Assembly (NCBI RefSeq): GCF_000515255.1
Contig: NZ_KI911559.1
Span: 2,615,660-2,679,659, forward strand
Direction: 5' to 3'
Origin: Rhodovibrio salinarum DSM 9154
Lineage (GTDB): Bacteria; Pseudomonadota; Alphaproteobacteria; Kiloniellales; Rhodovibrionaceae
DNA length: 64,000 bases
In this document: piece by piece, positions 11,969 to 20,299 of the stretch
Layout: each line of letters begins with the position of its first letter
Numbering within the stretch: position 1 is the first letter of the stretch
Position numbers and translations under genes: made by a program
Notes under the pieces: generated by a model
What the model was told of the DNA's origin: nothing
Database searches by the model: none
What the model saw: the letters and a program-made list of their open reading frames with translations, nothing else

Positions 11969-12154
11969 TCAGTACTTGTCCTTGGGCTCCAGGACTTCGC
12001 GGCCCTTATACATGCCGGTCTTGAGATCGACATGGTGGGGGCGGCGGTACTCGCCGCTGTCCTGGTCGACCACGTAAGCAGGCGACTTCAGCGCGTGGTG
12101 TGAGCGACGCTTATCGCGCCGGGACTTCGACACCTTTTTCTTCGGAACGGCCAT
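11969..12154 (-). CDS. rpmF: 50S ribosomal protein L32
   Basis: A 61-residue L32: [20 protein letters not shown], then [17 protein letters not shown]. Length and sequence are full for the alphaproteobacterial type, which lacks the zinc-ribbon cysteines. It is a component of the large ribosomal subunit. It sits between the YceD-family gene and plsX, the conserved fatty-acid/ribosome gene order. Confidence 0.97.
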   Translation of the reverse strand: MAVPKKKVSKSRRDKRRSHHALKSPAYVVDQDSGEYRRPHHVDLKTGMYKGREVLEPKDKY

Positions 12155-12320
12155 GATTCGTCCTTCGTCTCACATCCATGTGCGGCTTCAGGCTGGAAGC
12201 CGCGTCTTAAACAAAAAGGTCGGCCCCGACAAGCCCGCGTCGCAGGCGCAGGTGCGCGCGATGTGCGACAACGAGCCAGCCGGCATTCCGGTTTCGGCCT
12301 GATGATCGAGACGGCTGGGT

Positions 12321-12881
12321 CTAGCCGTCCCCTTTCAGGTGGCGCAGGACGGCGAACGGGTTATCCGCCGCCTCGTCCTCTTCGTCCGGTCCCACGCCAT
12401 AGCGCTCGGGATCGAACGTGGCATCCGGTGCCCGCGGGTGCGGGTCGAGCGCAAGCGCCAGCTGCTCCGCAAGCACCTCGCCCAAGTCCAGACTGTCCCC
12501 AGTCAAGGGCTCGGGCGTGTCATCCTCGTCGAGCGCGACAAAGACCTCGCCCTCTTCCGCCTCGGCTGCGGCGGGATCCAGCGTGTAAAGCTGGACGAAG
12601 CTCTCTGCGACCTCGGCGTCGAACGGTTCCAGCTTGACCACACAGGTCTGCCGCACCTGAGCCTGGAAGCTGCCCTCAACCCGGATCAACGGGCTGTCGA
12701 TCAGCCGCGACACAGTGACCGTGCCGCTGAGCGCCATCAAGTCGACCAGCCCGAAGCGATCGCGCAGCTGGCGACACTCTTCCGGCTTAGCCTCCAGCGT
12801 GCGTTCGATCGGACCGCCCGCAAGCTTGTCGAGGCGGAGCTTGCGAGAGAACTCGATGCTGTCGCCGTTGTCCTGGGTCAT
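12321..12881 (-). CDS. YceD (DUF177) family protein
   Basis: A 186-residue DUF177/YceD protein; the family is genetically linked to 23S rRNA accumulation. Conserved features are the RVEGSFQAQVRQTCVVKLEP segment, where one cysteine is retained, and the acidic C-terminal half with LDLGEVLAEQLALALDPHPR and NPFAVLRHLK at the very end. I chose the ATG at 12881 (MTQDNGDSIEFSR); the frame runs 30 codons further upstream without similarity. It is upstream of rpmF in the same direction, the hallmark position of this family. Confidence 0.9.
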   Translation of the reverse strand: MTQDNGDSIEFSRKLRLDKLAGGPIERTLEAKPEECRQLRDRFGLVDLMALSGTVTVSRLIDSPLIRVEGSFQAQVRQTCVVKLEPFDAEVAESFVQLYTLDPAAAEAEEGEVFVALDEDDTPEPLTGDSLDLGEVLAEQLALALDPHPRAPDATFDPERYGVGPDEEDEAADNPFAVLRHLKGDG

Positions 12882-13011
12882 CACTCCTGCCAATCGGCTG
12901 CGCGGCCGGCGATCGTTGGCCAAGCAGCGCCGGCGCATGAGCGGGCGGGACGATAGGCGCCCCCCGACCACCGGGTCAATCGCTTTTCAACCCGCCCCAA
13001 AACCAGCGCGT

Positions 13012-13596
13012 TCAGGCGGATTGTGCCGATCGGTGCGTTTCGTCACCGCCTGGGGTCGGCGCAATCGTCTGGAAATCCACGGTCCCCCGCATCAATCCGT
13101 CCAAAGACGCATCCGCCAAAGCGGCATCCGTGCGTGCCATATAGTCCGCCACGGCCTCGAGCGTCGCCTCGGAAACGGCATCGACGTTGCCGTACAGGTT
13201 GCGCCGCAGCGCTTCGCGCAGCTCGGCGCGATGGCCGTCGAGACCAGCATCGTACGCTTTGATCCGACCATAGAAGTTGCGGGCCATCTTCTTCACCCGT
13301 GGACCGACGCCCGGATCGCTGACCCCCAACTCGCGCACGCTGCCATCCATGTCTTCGAACATTACGTCGAACACCTGCTGCGCGAGGCGTCCCGTCCGAC
13401 GATGGTCGGCACGGAGCCGGCGCAGCAGCAGGTAGACGTGCAGCGCAACCAACTCGAAACGGCCGTCCAGCGTATCCGGCACCTCCAGCTCGGTATAGAA
13501 CCCGGGCTGCCGGGCCTGCGCGACCGCCTTGGTATACAAATCGGCCGCCGGTTTGGCTTCCGGTCGGCGGCGGCGAAACAGTTGGGCGAGCTTCAT
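13012..13596 (-). CDS. ubiquinol-cytochrome c chaperone (CBP3/UbcC) family protein
   Basis: A 194-residue protein of the family that includes yeast Cbp3, which helps assemble cytochrome b of the bc1 complex. Typical segments are FYTELEVPDTLDGRFELVAL, HVYLLLRRLR, QQVFDVMFEDMDGSVRELGV, and VKKMARNFYGRIKAYDAGL. In many Alphaproteobacteria this gene lies next to bamE and upstream of the YceD gene, as here. It diverges from bamE with a 154-nt intergenic region that must hold both promoters. Confidence 0.9.
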   Translation of the reverse strand: MKLAQLFRRRRPEAKPAADLYTKAVAQARQPGFYTELEVPDTLDGRFELVALHVYLLLRRLRADHRRTGRLAQQVFDVMFEDMDGSVRELGVSDPGVGPRVKKMARNFYGRIKAYDAGLDGHRAELREALRRNLYGNVDAVSEATLEAVADYMARTDAALADASLDGLMRGTVDFQTIAPTPGGDETHRSAQSA

Positions 13597-13750
13597 GCAG
13601 TGGTCCGGTTATCGCTATCAGGTTGCGCAGCACACGTCCGCGACCTCGAAATCCGCGGCCTGCCGCACGCTGCCGGCCTTGAAATGGGCGCACCGCTAAG
13701 GGTAATCAAGCACATAACGCGGCTTCCAGATCGAAGGACAATGGGCACCC

Positions 13751-14242
13751 ATGAGCCAGGCGAATTTCCTGCGTCGATTGCGACAGCTGAGCCTCGCCGG
13801 CGCGAGCGTGTTGGCCCTGGCCGGCTGCGAACTGCCGGTGCAGGTGCACGGTAACCTCCCCGACGATACCGAGCTGGCGCGGATCGAACCCGGCAAGCAG
13901 GGCCGTACCGACGTCGTCAACCTGCTGGGCCCCCCGTCCGTTCGCTCCAGCTTCCAGGATTCGACCTGGTATTATGTCGGTCAGAAGCAGACGCAATTCG
14001 CCTTTTTCGAGCCGGATATCAAGGAACGCAACGTACTGGTTCTGACGTTCGATGGGCAGGACCGCCTGACCGGCAAGAAACTGTATACGATGGCCGATGC
14101 TCAGAACATCAATCTGGTCGACCGCGAGACTCCGACCGAGGGCCGCAACCTGAGCCTTATCCAACAGCTGCTCGGCAACGTCGGACGCTTCAACAACGCC
14201 CCGGGGAGCGGTGGAATCGGCAACCCGGACCCGACCCGCTAA
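13751..14242 (+). CDS. bamE: outer membrane assembly lipoprotein BamE (SmpA/OmlA)
   Basis: A 163-residue lipoprotein. The signal peptide ends in ALAGC (lipidated Cys around residue 26). The SmpA/OmlA domain follows: ARIEPGKQGRTDVVNLLGPP, then the STWYYVGQKQTQFAFF and LVLTFDGQDRL strands. BamE stabilises the BamA-BamD complex that inserts beta-barrel proteins in the outer membrane. The C-terminal 40 residues form a Gly/Asn-rich tail. It diverges from the cytochrome-chaperone gene. Confidence 0.93.
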   Translation: MSQANFLRRLRQLSLAGASVLALAGCELPVQVHGNLPDDTELARIEPGKQGRTDVVNLLGPPSVRSSFQDSTWYYVGQKQTQFAFFEPDIKERNVLVLTFDGQDRLTGKKLYTMADAQNINLVDRETPTEGRNLSLIQQLLGNVGRFNNAPGSGGIGNPDPTR

Positions 14243-14311
14243 CCGGTCGGCCCGCTTGGCACGATGGCGCGACGGCAGAAAGCCGTGCGCCGCTTCTGTC
14301 CTATTGGCCGA

Positions 14312-15541
14312 TCACGAGCCCGTGGGCGATCCCGCCTCCCCAGTCGCATATCCCTGTTCCGGCGCATCTTCCCGTTTAGTTCGCGGGACGAAAACCAGGG
14401 CCGTGAGCGCGGCCAGCAATGGCACCACGACGGACAGGTTGACCGCCGTCCAGCCCAGCGCGTCGTAGAGGACGCCCGCCAGCAACGCCGTCGCGGCCAC
14501 CGTGCCGAATACCAGCACGTCGTTGAACGCCTGCACCTTCGCTTTCTCCGCCGCATTGTGCAGTTCGGTGACCAAGGTCGTGCCGCCGACAAACATGAAA
14601 TTCCAGCCAAGGCCAAGCAGAACCAAACCCGCAGCGAAGTGCGCCATCCCGGTACCGGACACATTGATCGCCACGGCGCCCAGGTTGGCGAGCACACCGG
14701 TCGCCATCACGGTGCGCACACCGAAGCGGTGGATCAGATGACCGGTAAAGAACGACGGCGCGAACATCGCGAAAACGTGCCACTGGATCACCATCGCTGC
14801 CTCGCCAAAGGCGTGCTGATGGCCCATCATCGCCGGTGGGGTGACCGACATGATCAGATTCATCGCCCCATAGGCGACCATGCCGCAGAACACGGCCATT
14901 AAAAGCGCTGGCTGTCGGACGATCTCACCAAGCGGCCGACCGCCCGCCTGCCGTTCTTCCGTCGAAGGCTTTGGGATTCGGGCAAACTGCACCAGCAGCA
15001 GCGCGAGCCCGCACAGCCCGGCGATCGCCAGATAACCGCCCGCAAACATCGCGTCCGGGATCAGGGTGCGCGCATGGTTGGCGATCTGCGGCCCGAGCAC
15101 GGCCGCAAGCACACCGCCCGCCATGACCAGCGAGATCGCGCGGCTGCGCCACGCCGGCTCGACCGCATCGGCCGCGGCGAAGCGGTAGTACATGCCGTGC
15201 GCCAGGAACGCCCCCGTCAGCACCGCAGTCCCGCAGTACAGGGCGTAACTCTGCTGTTGAATCGCGAACACGCCGCTCAGCCCACCAGCGATCCCGATCA
15301 GGGATCCCTGGGTGAAACCGGCGCGGCGGCCGAAGCGCTTCATGAACTGGGACGCACCCGGACTGACCGACATCAACGCCAGGAACTGCAGCGCCAGCGG
15401 CAACGTGCTCAGCCCCGGTCGCGGGGCGAGTTGTTCGCCGACCAGGGCGGTGATCGAAATCACCAGCGCGCTGCAGGTCATGGTGAGGGCCTGGCACAGG
15501 GCCAGAATTGAAACAGTCGCGATGGTCCGAGGCTGGTTCAT
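14312..15541 (-). CDS. major facilitator superfamily transporter
   Basis: A 409-residue MFS protein with 12 predicted membrane helices in two blocks of six, joined by a cytoplasmic loop around residues 190-205 (RIPKPSTEERQAGGRP). After helix 2 it has KRFGRRAGF, matching the MFS loop 2-3 motif. The second half has HRFGVRTVMATG in the equivalent position. The C-terminal tail is hydrophilic. The substrate cannot be read from sequence or context; drug efflux and metabolite export are equally possible. It converges on bamE. Confidence 0.85.
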   Translation of the reverse strand: MNQPRTIATVSILALCQALTMTCSALVISITALVGEQLAPRPGLSTLPLALQFLALMSVSPGASQFMKRFGRRAGFTQGSLIGIAGGLSGVFAIQQQSYALYCGTAVLTGAFLAHGMYYRFAAADAVEPAWRSRAISLVMAGGVLAAVLGPQIANHARTLIPDAMFAGGYLAIAGLCGLALLLVQFARIPKPSTEERQAGGRPLGEIVRQPALLMAVFCGMVAYGAMNLIMSVTPPAMMGHQHAFGEAAMVIQWHVFAMFAPSFFTGHLIHRFGVRTVMATGVLANLGAVAINVSGTGMAHFAAGLVLLGLGWNFMFVGGTTLVTELHNAAEKAKVQAFNDVLVFGTVAATALLAGVLYDALGWTAVNLSVVVPLLAALTALVFVPRTKREDAPEQGYATGEAGSPTGS

Positions 15542-15606
15542 GACGCTGGAAGCTAAGCGACCAGCGCCTAGCTTGGAAGGCCGTAACAGCCTATCCGGTC
15601 AAAAAC

Positions 15607-16083
15607 TCAACGTCGTTGGGCCTGTTGCGGCCGGCGGTTGAAGCCTTTTAGCAAGACCGCCTGGACATCGGCGTCGACTTCGCGCTGTGCCGCCTTCAGC
15701 AAGCGACGCTTGACCAAGTCCATCTTGTCCTCGCGGTCGCTGATGAAACGGTAAGCATAGAGGCCATGCAGCTCACTCAGCATCGCATCACGCACCGCCG
15801 GCTCCCGCGCCCGAACGCTTTCCTCGGCCGCCTCGTTGGGCACCTCCAGCTGGACGACGTAGGTCATCAGCTCACGCACCTGCCCGTCGCGCATGACGGG
15901 AAAGGTCATGGGGTCCAGTTCCACGTAGCTGCTGGTCGACGCGGATTCCTCGGCGGGATTACCTTCCGAGGCCTGAGCGCTGCCGAACGGGAACGGTTCA
16001 CCGCGCAAGCCGAACCACCAGCCTGCCGTCCCGCCGCCAGCCACCAGGACCACCACCACGCAAAAGAGAAGAATCCGCACCAT
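15607..16083 (-). CDS. flagellar basal body-associated protein FliL family
   Basis: A 158-residue single-pass inner membrane protein: residues 3-25 are hydrophobic, a Ser/Glu linker follows, and residues 50-158 form a periplasmic FliL domain (YVELDPMTFPVMRDGQVREL, VVQLEVPNE, RDAMLSELHGLYAYRF). FliL rings surround flagellar stators and support torque. No other flagellar gene is in the window, so it is an isolated copy. It follows thiL in the same direction after a 171-nt AT-rich gap, so it probably has its own promoter there. Confidence 0.8.
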   Translation of the reverse strand: MVRILLFCVVVVLVAGGGTAGWWFGLRGEPFPFGSAQASEGNPAEESASTSSYVELDPMTFPVMRDGQVRELMTYVVQLEVPNEAAEESVRAREPAVRDAMLSELHGLYAYRFISDREDKMDLVKRRLLKAAQREVDADVQAVLLKGFNRRPQQAQRR

Positions 16084-16254
16084 TGAACCGCCGTCAGAGG
16101 AGTTGTTCGAAGTGGTCGGACCATAGGGTATTTTTCCTTGCGAGGAGGTTAAACACCGACAAATAACCGCCTCTCATGTTAACATTAAATATATTCTATA
16201 ACCTGCTGTTTTTAAGCTATATGATGCGAAGCGGTATTAAGCCCAGCCCGCGGG

Positions 16255-17241
16255 TTAGAAGTGCTGCCAACCGGTCTGTGCCGTTTTGACGACGGTACCG
16301 TCCGGGCCACGCACGGTGACCTCGCCGGCGCCCTCTTCCAGGTGCCCGATACAGGTCAGCGGTAAATCCAACTCGCGGGCCAGTTCGACCAGCGCGTCCC
16401 GCCGTTCCGACGGAACGGCGAACACCAGTTCGTAATCGTCGCCGCCGGTAAGCGCGGTCGACAGCCGCGCCGAGTCGCGCTCGATGAGTTGCTGAACACC
16501 GGTCGACAACGGTAACGCCGCCGCGTCGATTTCCGCGGCGAGGCCGGAAGCGGCACACAAATGGGCGAGGTCCGCTACGAGTCCATCGGAGATATCCAGG
16601 GCCGCCGTCGCAAGGTTACGGGCCAGCAGCCCTTCTCCGAGGGTCACGCGCGGGCGTGGGCGACGGTAGCGATCGACAAGGATGGCTTGCGTACCGCCAT
16701 CCAGCTCATCCGCAAGCTCGCCCAACGCGATTTTTAGGCCGAACGCCGCGTCGCCGATCGTGCCAGAGACGAAGATGTAATTGCCCGCGCGCGCGCCGGA
16801 TCGGCGCAAGCATTGACCGTGGGGAACCGAGCCGATGGCGCTCAACGACAGCACGGTCGCACCTTGCGTACGGGTCGTATCGCCGCCCCATATGTGAATG
16901 CCGTAGCTCTCCTGATCGGCCGCGAGACCAGCGGCAAACTCGGCGATCCAGGTCTCCTCGACATCCGCTTGGAAGGCGGCGTTGAGCAGATATCCCTCCG
17001 GTCGCGCCCCCATCGCAGCGAGATCAGAGAGGTTCACGCGCAACAGCTTGCGCGCGACATCCCCCGCCGGATCATCCGGCAAGTAGTGAACACCGGCCGA
17101 AATGGTGTCGCTGGTATAGACCAGATCCCGCCCCGACTCGGGCTGGATCACGGCTGCGTCGTCTTGCAGGCCAAACGCCCCGCTCACATCGGCAGCCAGC
17201 GGGGCAAAATGGCGTGCGATCAGCTCGAATTCGCCGCGCAT
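16255..17241 (-). CDS. thiL: thiamine-monophosphate kinase ThiL
   Basis: ThiL phosphorylates thiamine monophosphate to the active cofactor thiamine diphosphate. The 328-residue product has the AIRS-type fold: FGLQDDAAVI with the metal-binding acidic pair, a DTISAGVHYLP strand (DxxVEGVHF in many homologs), KLLRVNLSDLAAMGARPEGY, DISDGLVADLAHLC, and GGDDYELVFAVP. It follows nusB by about 93 nt at the end of the rib operon, the common alphaproteobacterial order. Confidence 0.96.
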   Translation of the reverse strand: MRGEFELIARHFAPLAADVSGAFGLQDDAAVIQPESGRDLVYTSDTISAGVHYLPDDPAGDVARKLLRVNLSDLAAMGARPEGYLLNAAFQADVEETWIAEFAAGLAADQESYGIHIWGGDTTRTQGATVLSLSAIGSVPHGQCLRRSGARAGNYIFVSGTIGDAAFGLKIALGELADELDGGTQAILVDRYRRPRPRVTLGEGLLARNLATAALDISDGLVADLAHLCAASGLAAEIDAAALPLSTGVQQLIERDSARLSTALTGGDDYELVFAVPSERRDALVELARELDLPLTCIGHLEEGAGEVTVRGPDGTVVKTAQTGWQHF

Positions 17242-17334
17242 GCGCCCTCCCCGTTCGCTGGGCCGGATGTTTCAGGTACTGCGGCCCGAAGTGACGTCGT
17301 CCAAGTCCACGACGGTGCTGGACTTGGATCTTGC

Positions 17335-17913
17335 CTAACCGTCGCGCGTCCCCGAGCGATCCCCCTCACCATCGGGGCGCTCTGCAATCTCTTCCGGCCG
17401 CAACACCTGGGCCAAGTGGTCCAACACACCGTTGACCATCCGGGGCTCGCGGTCATCGAAGAATGCCTTGGCAAGATCGACGTATTCGTGAATCGCCGTC
17501 CGAGCGGGCGTCGCAGGCCGATGAGCCAGCTCGAACAGGCCGCACATCATGATGATCCGTAGCAGCCGTTCCAGACGCTCGAAGCTCCAGCCCTCGGCCA
17601 GCGCGCCGCTCAGGGAGTCGATCAGGTCTGTGCGGTGCGCGACGACACCCTTCACGATATCGCCGAACAGGCCGCGATCAATCCGTCCCAGTTGGATCCC
17701 GTCGATCGTCTCGTCCAAGCGGTACTGCAGGAACTCCGTGACCACCCGGTCGGCGGTCATCTCGCCCAGTTCGACCTGATACAGCGCCTGCACAGCCGCC
17801 AATCGCGCCTGTCGGCGGCGATCCGGCCCCTGGCCCTTGTAACGGGTATCGGCGCGCGTGGTCACGTACGTCTCCTCGGTCTCCGGCATGGCCGGCCTCG
17901 TCGTTGCGTTCAT
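17335..17913 (-). CDS. nusB: transcription antitermination factor NusB
   Basis: A 192-residue all-helical NusB: RRRQARLAAVQALYQVELG, then the central helices GALAEGWSFERLERLLRIIM and GLFELAHRPATPARTAIHEY, then DREPRMVNGVLDHLAQVL. It pairs with NusE (S10) on boxA RNA to prevent premature termination in rRNA operons. The first 30 residues and last 15 are extra tails. ATG at 17913 is used; an internal Met at 17889 is possible. It follows ribH by 27 nt. Confidence 0.95.
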   Translation of the reverse strand: MNATTRPAMPETEETYVTTRADTRYKGQGPDRRRQARLAAVQALYQVELGEMTADRVVTEFLQYRLDETIDGIQLGRIDRGLFGDIVKGVVAHRTDLIDSLSGALAEGWSFERLERLLRIIMMCGLFELAHRPATPARTAIHEYVDLAKAFFDDREPRMVNGVLDHLAQVLRPEEIAERPDGEGDRSGTRDG

Positions 17914-17940
17914 CTGCTGGCGGTAGCTGCCTGACGCGCT

Positions 17941-18405
17941 TCAGCGCGGATACAGGTTGAACCGCCGCTTGACCTGCAGCATCTGCAGGCAGGCACCAGC
18001 GGCCTCGCCGCCTTTGTTCTTGCGGTTCACGTCCGCGCGCGCCATCGCCTGCGCGTGGTTTTCCACTGTCAGGATGCCATAGCCCAGCGCCAGGCAATGT
18101 TCAGCGGAGATGTCCTGCAACTTGCGGGCGCTTTCCTGACAGACGTAGTCGTAATGCGTCGTCTCTCCCCGGATCACGCAACCGAGTGCGACATAGCCGT
18201 CGGGCCGCGGCCGACCAGAGTAGAAATCGAGCGAGCGTACGGAGATGCGGATCGCGGTCGGGATTTCGAATGCCCCTGGGACCTGCACCACTTCGTAGGT
18301 GGCGCCCGCCGCCTCCAAAGCCTGGACCGCGCCACTCAGCAAATGCTCGCCTACGTCCTCGTAGTAGCGTGCTTCGACGATCAGAATGTGCGGCGCGTCG
18401 GCCAT
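17941..18405 (-). CDS. ribH: 6,7-dimethyl-8-ribityllumazine synthase
   Basis: RibH condenses the pyrimidine product of RibD with dihydroxybutanone phosphate from RibB to make lumazine, the riboflavin synthase substrate. The 154-residue protein has VPGAFEIPTAI, the VALGCVIRGETTHYDYV loop with catalytic His84, and LTVENHAQAMARAD. It sits between ribBX and nusB, with 52 nt to the upstream stop, so it is cotranscribed. Confidence 0.96.
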   Translation of the reverse strand: MADAPHILIVEARYYEDVGEHLLSGAVQALEAAGATYEVVQVPGAFEIPTAIRISVRSLDFYSGRPRPDGYVALGCVIRGETTHYDYVCQESARKLQDISAEHCLALGYGILTVENHAQAMARADVNRKNKGGEAAGACLQMLQVKRRFNLYPR

Positions 18406-18457
18406 GGCCGGTCGGTCCTGCGGTGCATGAGGTTAGGGAAGCGTGTGGGGGCGGCGC

Positions 18458-19633
18458 TCAGCTCGCGCCGCCGTCATCACCGGTTGGGATCGGCCGTTGG
18501 TCCACGATGCGCAGGCCGTAACCTTCCTGCAGACCGACCACCGTGCGGTGACTGTTCGACAGCAGGACCATATCGCTAACGCCCAGGTCCAGCAAAATTT
18601 GCGCCCCGACCCCGTAATCGCGCAGTTCCCCGCCGCCGGAACTCGCGTCGCCCTTGCGCGCGCGCAGCCGATCGGAAAGCGCCGTCGCCGTGGGCTCCCG
18701 GATCAACACGATCACGCCGCGCCCCTCCTCGGCGATCATGCGCATGGCGGTGGCCAATTCCCCCACCTTGCCGCCGTCCCGGTCGCCCAGCACATCGTCC
18801 AGGATCGACAAGGCGTGCATGCGCACAGGCACCGGGCGATCGTCCGCGATGTCCCCGATCCAAAGCGCGACATGCTCGGCATAGGCGACCGTGTTAACGT
18901 AGATCGCCATATTGAATTGGCCGCCGTACGTGCTGTTCAGCGTGGTCTCGTGAATCCGCTGTACGATCCGATCATGCCGGCGCCGGTAGGCGATCAAATC
19001 GGCGATCGTGCCGATCTTGAGACCGTGGTACTGGGCAAACTGCACCAGATCGTCGCGCCGGGCCATGGTGCCATCGTCGGCCATGATCTCGCAGATCACT
19101 CCGGACGGGTTGAGACCAGCCAGTCGGGCAATATCCACAGCGGCCTCGGTGTGACCGGCGCGCACCAGCACCCCGCCATCGCGCGCGGCGAGCGGGAAGA
19201 CATGGCCCGGCGTCTCGATGTCCCGCGCGCCCTTCTCAGGATCGATCGCGGTTGTCACGGTATGGGCCCGATCATGCGCGGAAATGCCAGTCGACACCCC
19301 TTCGCGTGCCTCGATCGACACGGTGAATGCCGTTTCCAGACGACCTTCGTTCCGTCGCGCCATCATCGGCAGGCCGAGTTCCTCCACCCGCTCGCCGGTC
19401 AACGCCAAGCAGATCAGGCCACGGCCGAACTTGGCCATGAAATTGATCGCCTCGGGCGTCGCCATCTGAGCGGGGATCACAAGGTCGCCTTCGTTTTCCC
19501 GCTCCTCGTCGTCGACCAGGATAAACATGCGCCCGTTGCGGGCATCCTCGATGATGTCCTGCGGCGGCGACTTCAGCTCGTGGAAGACCGTGGTGCGCGG
19601 ATCCGCATTGCTGCTCATGGCCTGCTCACTCAT
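18458..19633 (-). CDS. 3,4-dihydroxy-2-butanone 4-phosphate synthase with degenerate RibA domain (RibBX type)
   Basis: The first 200 or so residues form a full RibB domain: the acidic metal-binding loop DDEERENEGD at 41-50, GISAHDRAHTV, and HVFPLAARDGGVLVRAGHTE, which makes dihydroxybutanone phosphate. The second half has the position and length of GTP cyclohydrolase II (RibA) but lacks its zinc cysteines: where RibA has ECLTGD...RCDCG, this reads ALSILDD...DRDGG, and the RIGL substrate motif is missing too. This matches the RibBX proteins described in Proteobacteria, in which RibA activity is lost. GTP cyclohydrolase II must then be encoded elsewhere. ATG at 19633 overlaps the ribE stop by 4 nt (ATGA). 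Confidence 0.92.
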   Translation of the reverse strand: MSEQAMSSNADPRTTVFHELKSPPQDIIEDARNGRMFILVDDEERENEGDLVIPAQMATPEAINFMAKFGRGLICLALTGERVEELGLPMMARRNEGRLETAFTVSIEAREGVSTGISAHDRAHTVTTAIDPEKGARDIETPGHVFPLAARDGGVLVRAGHTEAAVDIARLAGLNPSGVICEIMADDGTMARRDDLVQFAQYHGLKIGTIADLIAYRRRHDRIVQRIHETTLNSTYGGQFNMAIYVNTVAYAEHVALWIGDIADDRPVPVRMHALSILDDVLGDRDGGKVGELATAMRMIAEEGRGVIVLIREPTATALSDRLRARKGDASSGGGELRDYGVGAQILLDLGVSDMVLLSNSHRTVVGLQEGYGLRIVDQRPIPTGDDGGAS

Positions 19634-20247
19634 TCCTTGTCCTCGCCACCCGCCGCGAGCATGCGCGCTACATAGCGCGCCAGCATGTCGATTTCGCAAT
19701 TCAGGAGACTGCCCGCCTCGCGCTGGCCGAACGTCGTTACGTCGCGGGTGTGCGGGATGATGTTCACGCCAAACCGGTTGCCCTCGACCTCGTTCACCGT
19801 CAGCGACACGCCATCGAGCGCGATCGAGCCCTTGGGCGCCACGTACTGCGCAAGCGCCTGCGGCACCTCGAAAAGGTAGCGCCAGGAATCGCCCTCGGGA
19901 TAGGCGTCGACCACACGCGCAAGCGCATCGACGTGGCCGTACACCAAATGGCCGCCCAGTTCGTCGCCCATTCGCAGGGAACGTTCCAGATTGACCGGCG
20001 TGCCCGCGTCCCAGTCGCCCAGCGTTGTCTTTGACAACGTCTCGGCGGAGACGTCGACGGCGAAGCCCTGCGCGTGCGTCTCAACCACTGTCAAACAGAC
20101 GCCGGCACAGCAGACCGACGCGCCGAGCGCAAGCGTGGCAGGATCATAGGCGGTGTCGAAGACAAACCGGAGATCGCCGGCTTCACCTTCCGGGGGGCTT
20201 TGCACCGCGCGCACGCGGCCAACGTCTGTCACGATTCCAGTAAACAT
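19630..20247 (-). CDS. ribE: riboflavin synthase subunit alpha
   Basis: A 205-residue protein built of two lumazine-binding barrels. The first opens MFTGIVTDVGRVRAV with the catalytic N-terminal Phe-containing motif, and contains GASVCCAGVCLTV and NLERSLRMGDELGGHLVYGH. The second has KGSIALDGVSLTVNEV. It dismutates two lumazines to riboflavin. Its stop codon overlaps the ribBX start by 4 nt, which suggests translational coupling. No FMN riboswitch is seen upstream. Confidence 0.96.
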   Translation of the reverse strand: MFTGIVTDVGRVRAVQSPPEGEAGDLRFVFDTAYDPATLALGASVCCAGVCLTVVETHAQGFAVDVSAETLSKTTLGDWDAGTPVNLERSLRMGDELGGHLVYGHVDALARVVDAYPEGDSWRYLFEVPQALAQYVAPKGSIALDGVSLTVNEVEGNRFGVNIIPHTRDVTTFGQREAGSLLNCEIDMLARYVARMLAAGGEDKE

Positions 20248-20299
20248 GCGAGCGGGAACCTAAGTCAGGATCAAGCTAGGTGTAAGAGTGTGGGCCGGT

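Noticed and set aside
16140-16240. TTAA-rich stretch upstream of fliL as CtrA site
   Set aside because: TTAA tetramers occur at 16149, 16179, 16185 and 16212, but no pair has the seven-base spacing of the CtrA consensus.
20248-20299. FMN riboswitch in the rib operon
   Set aside because: The gaps around rib genes are short and lack the conserved RFN element blocks; the larger gap before nrdR (21900-22129) also lacks them.
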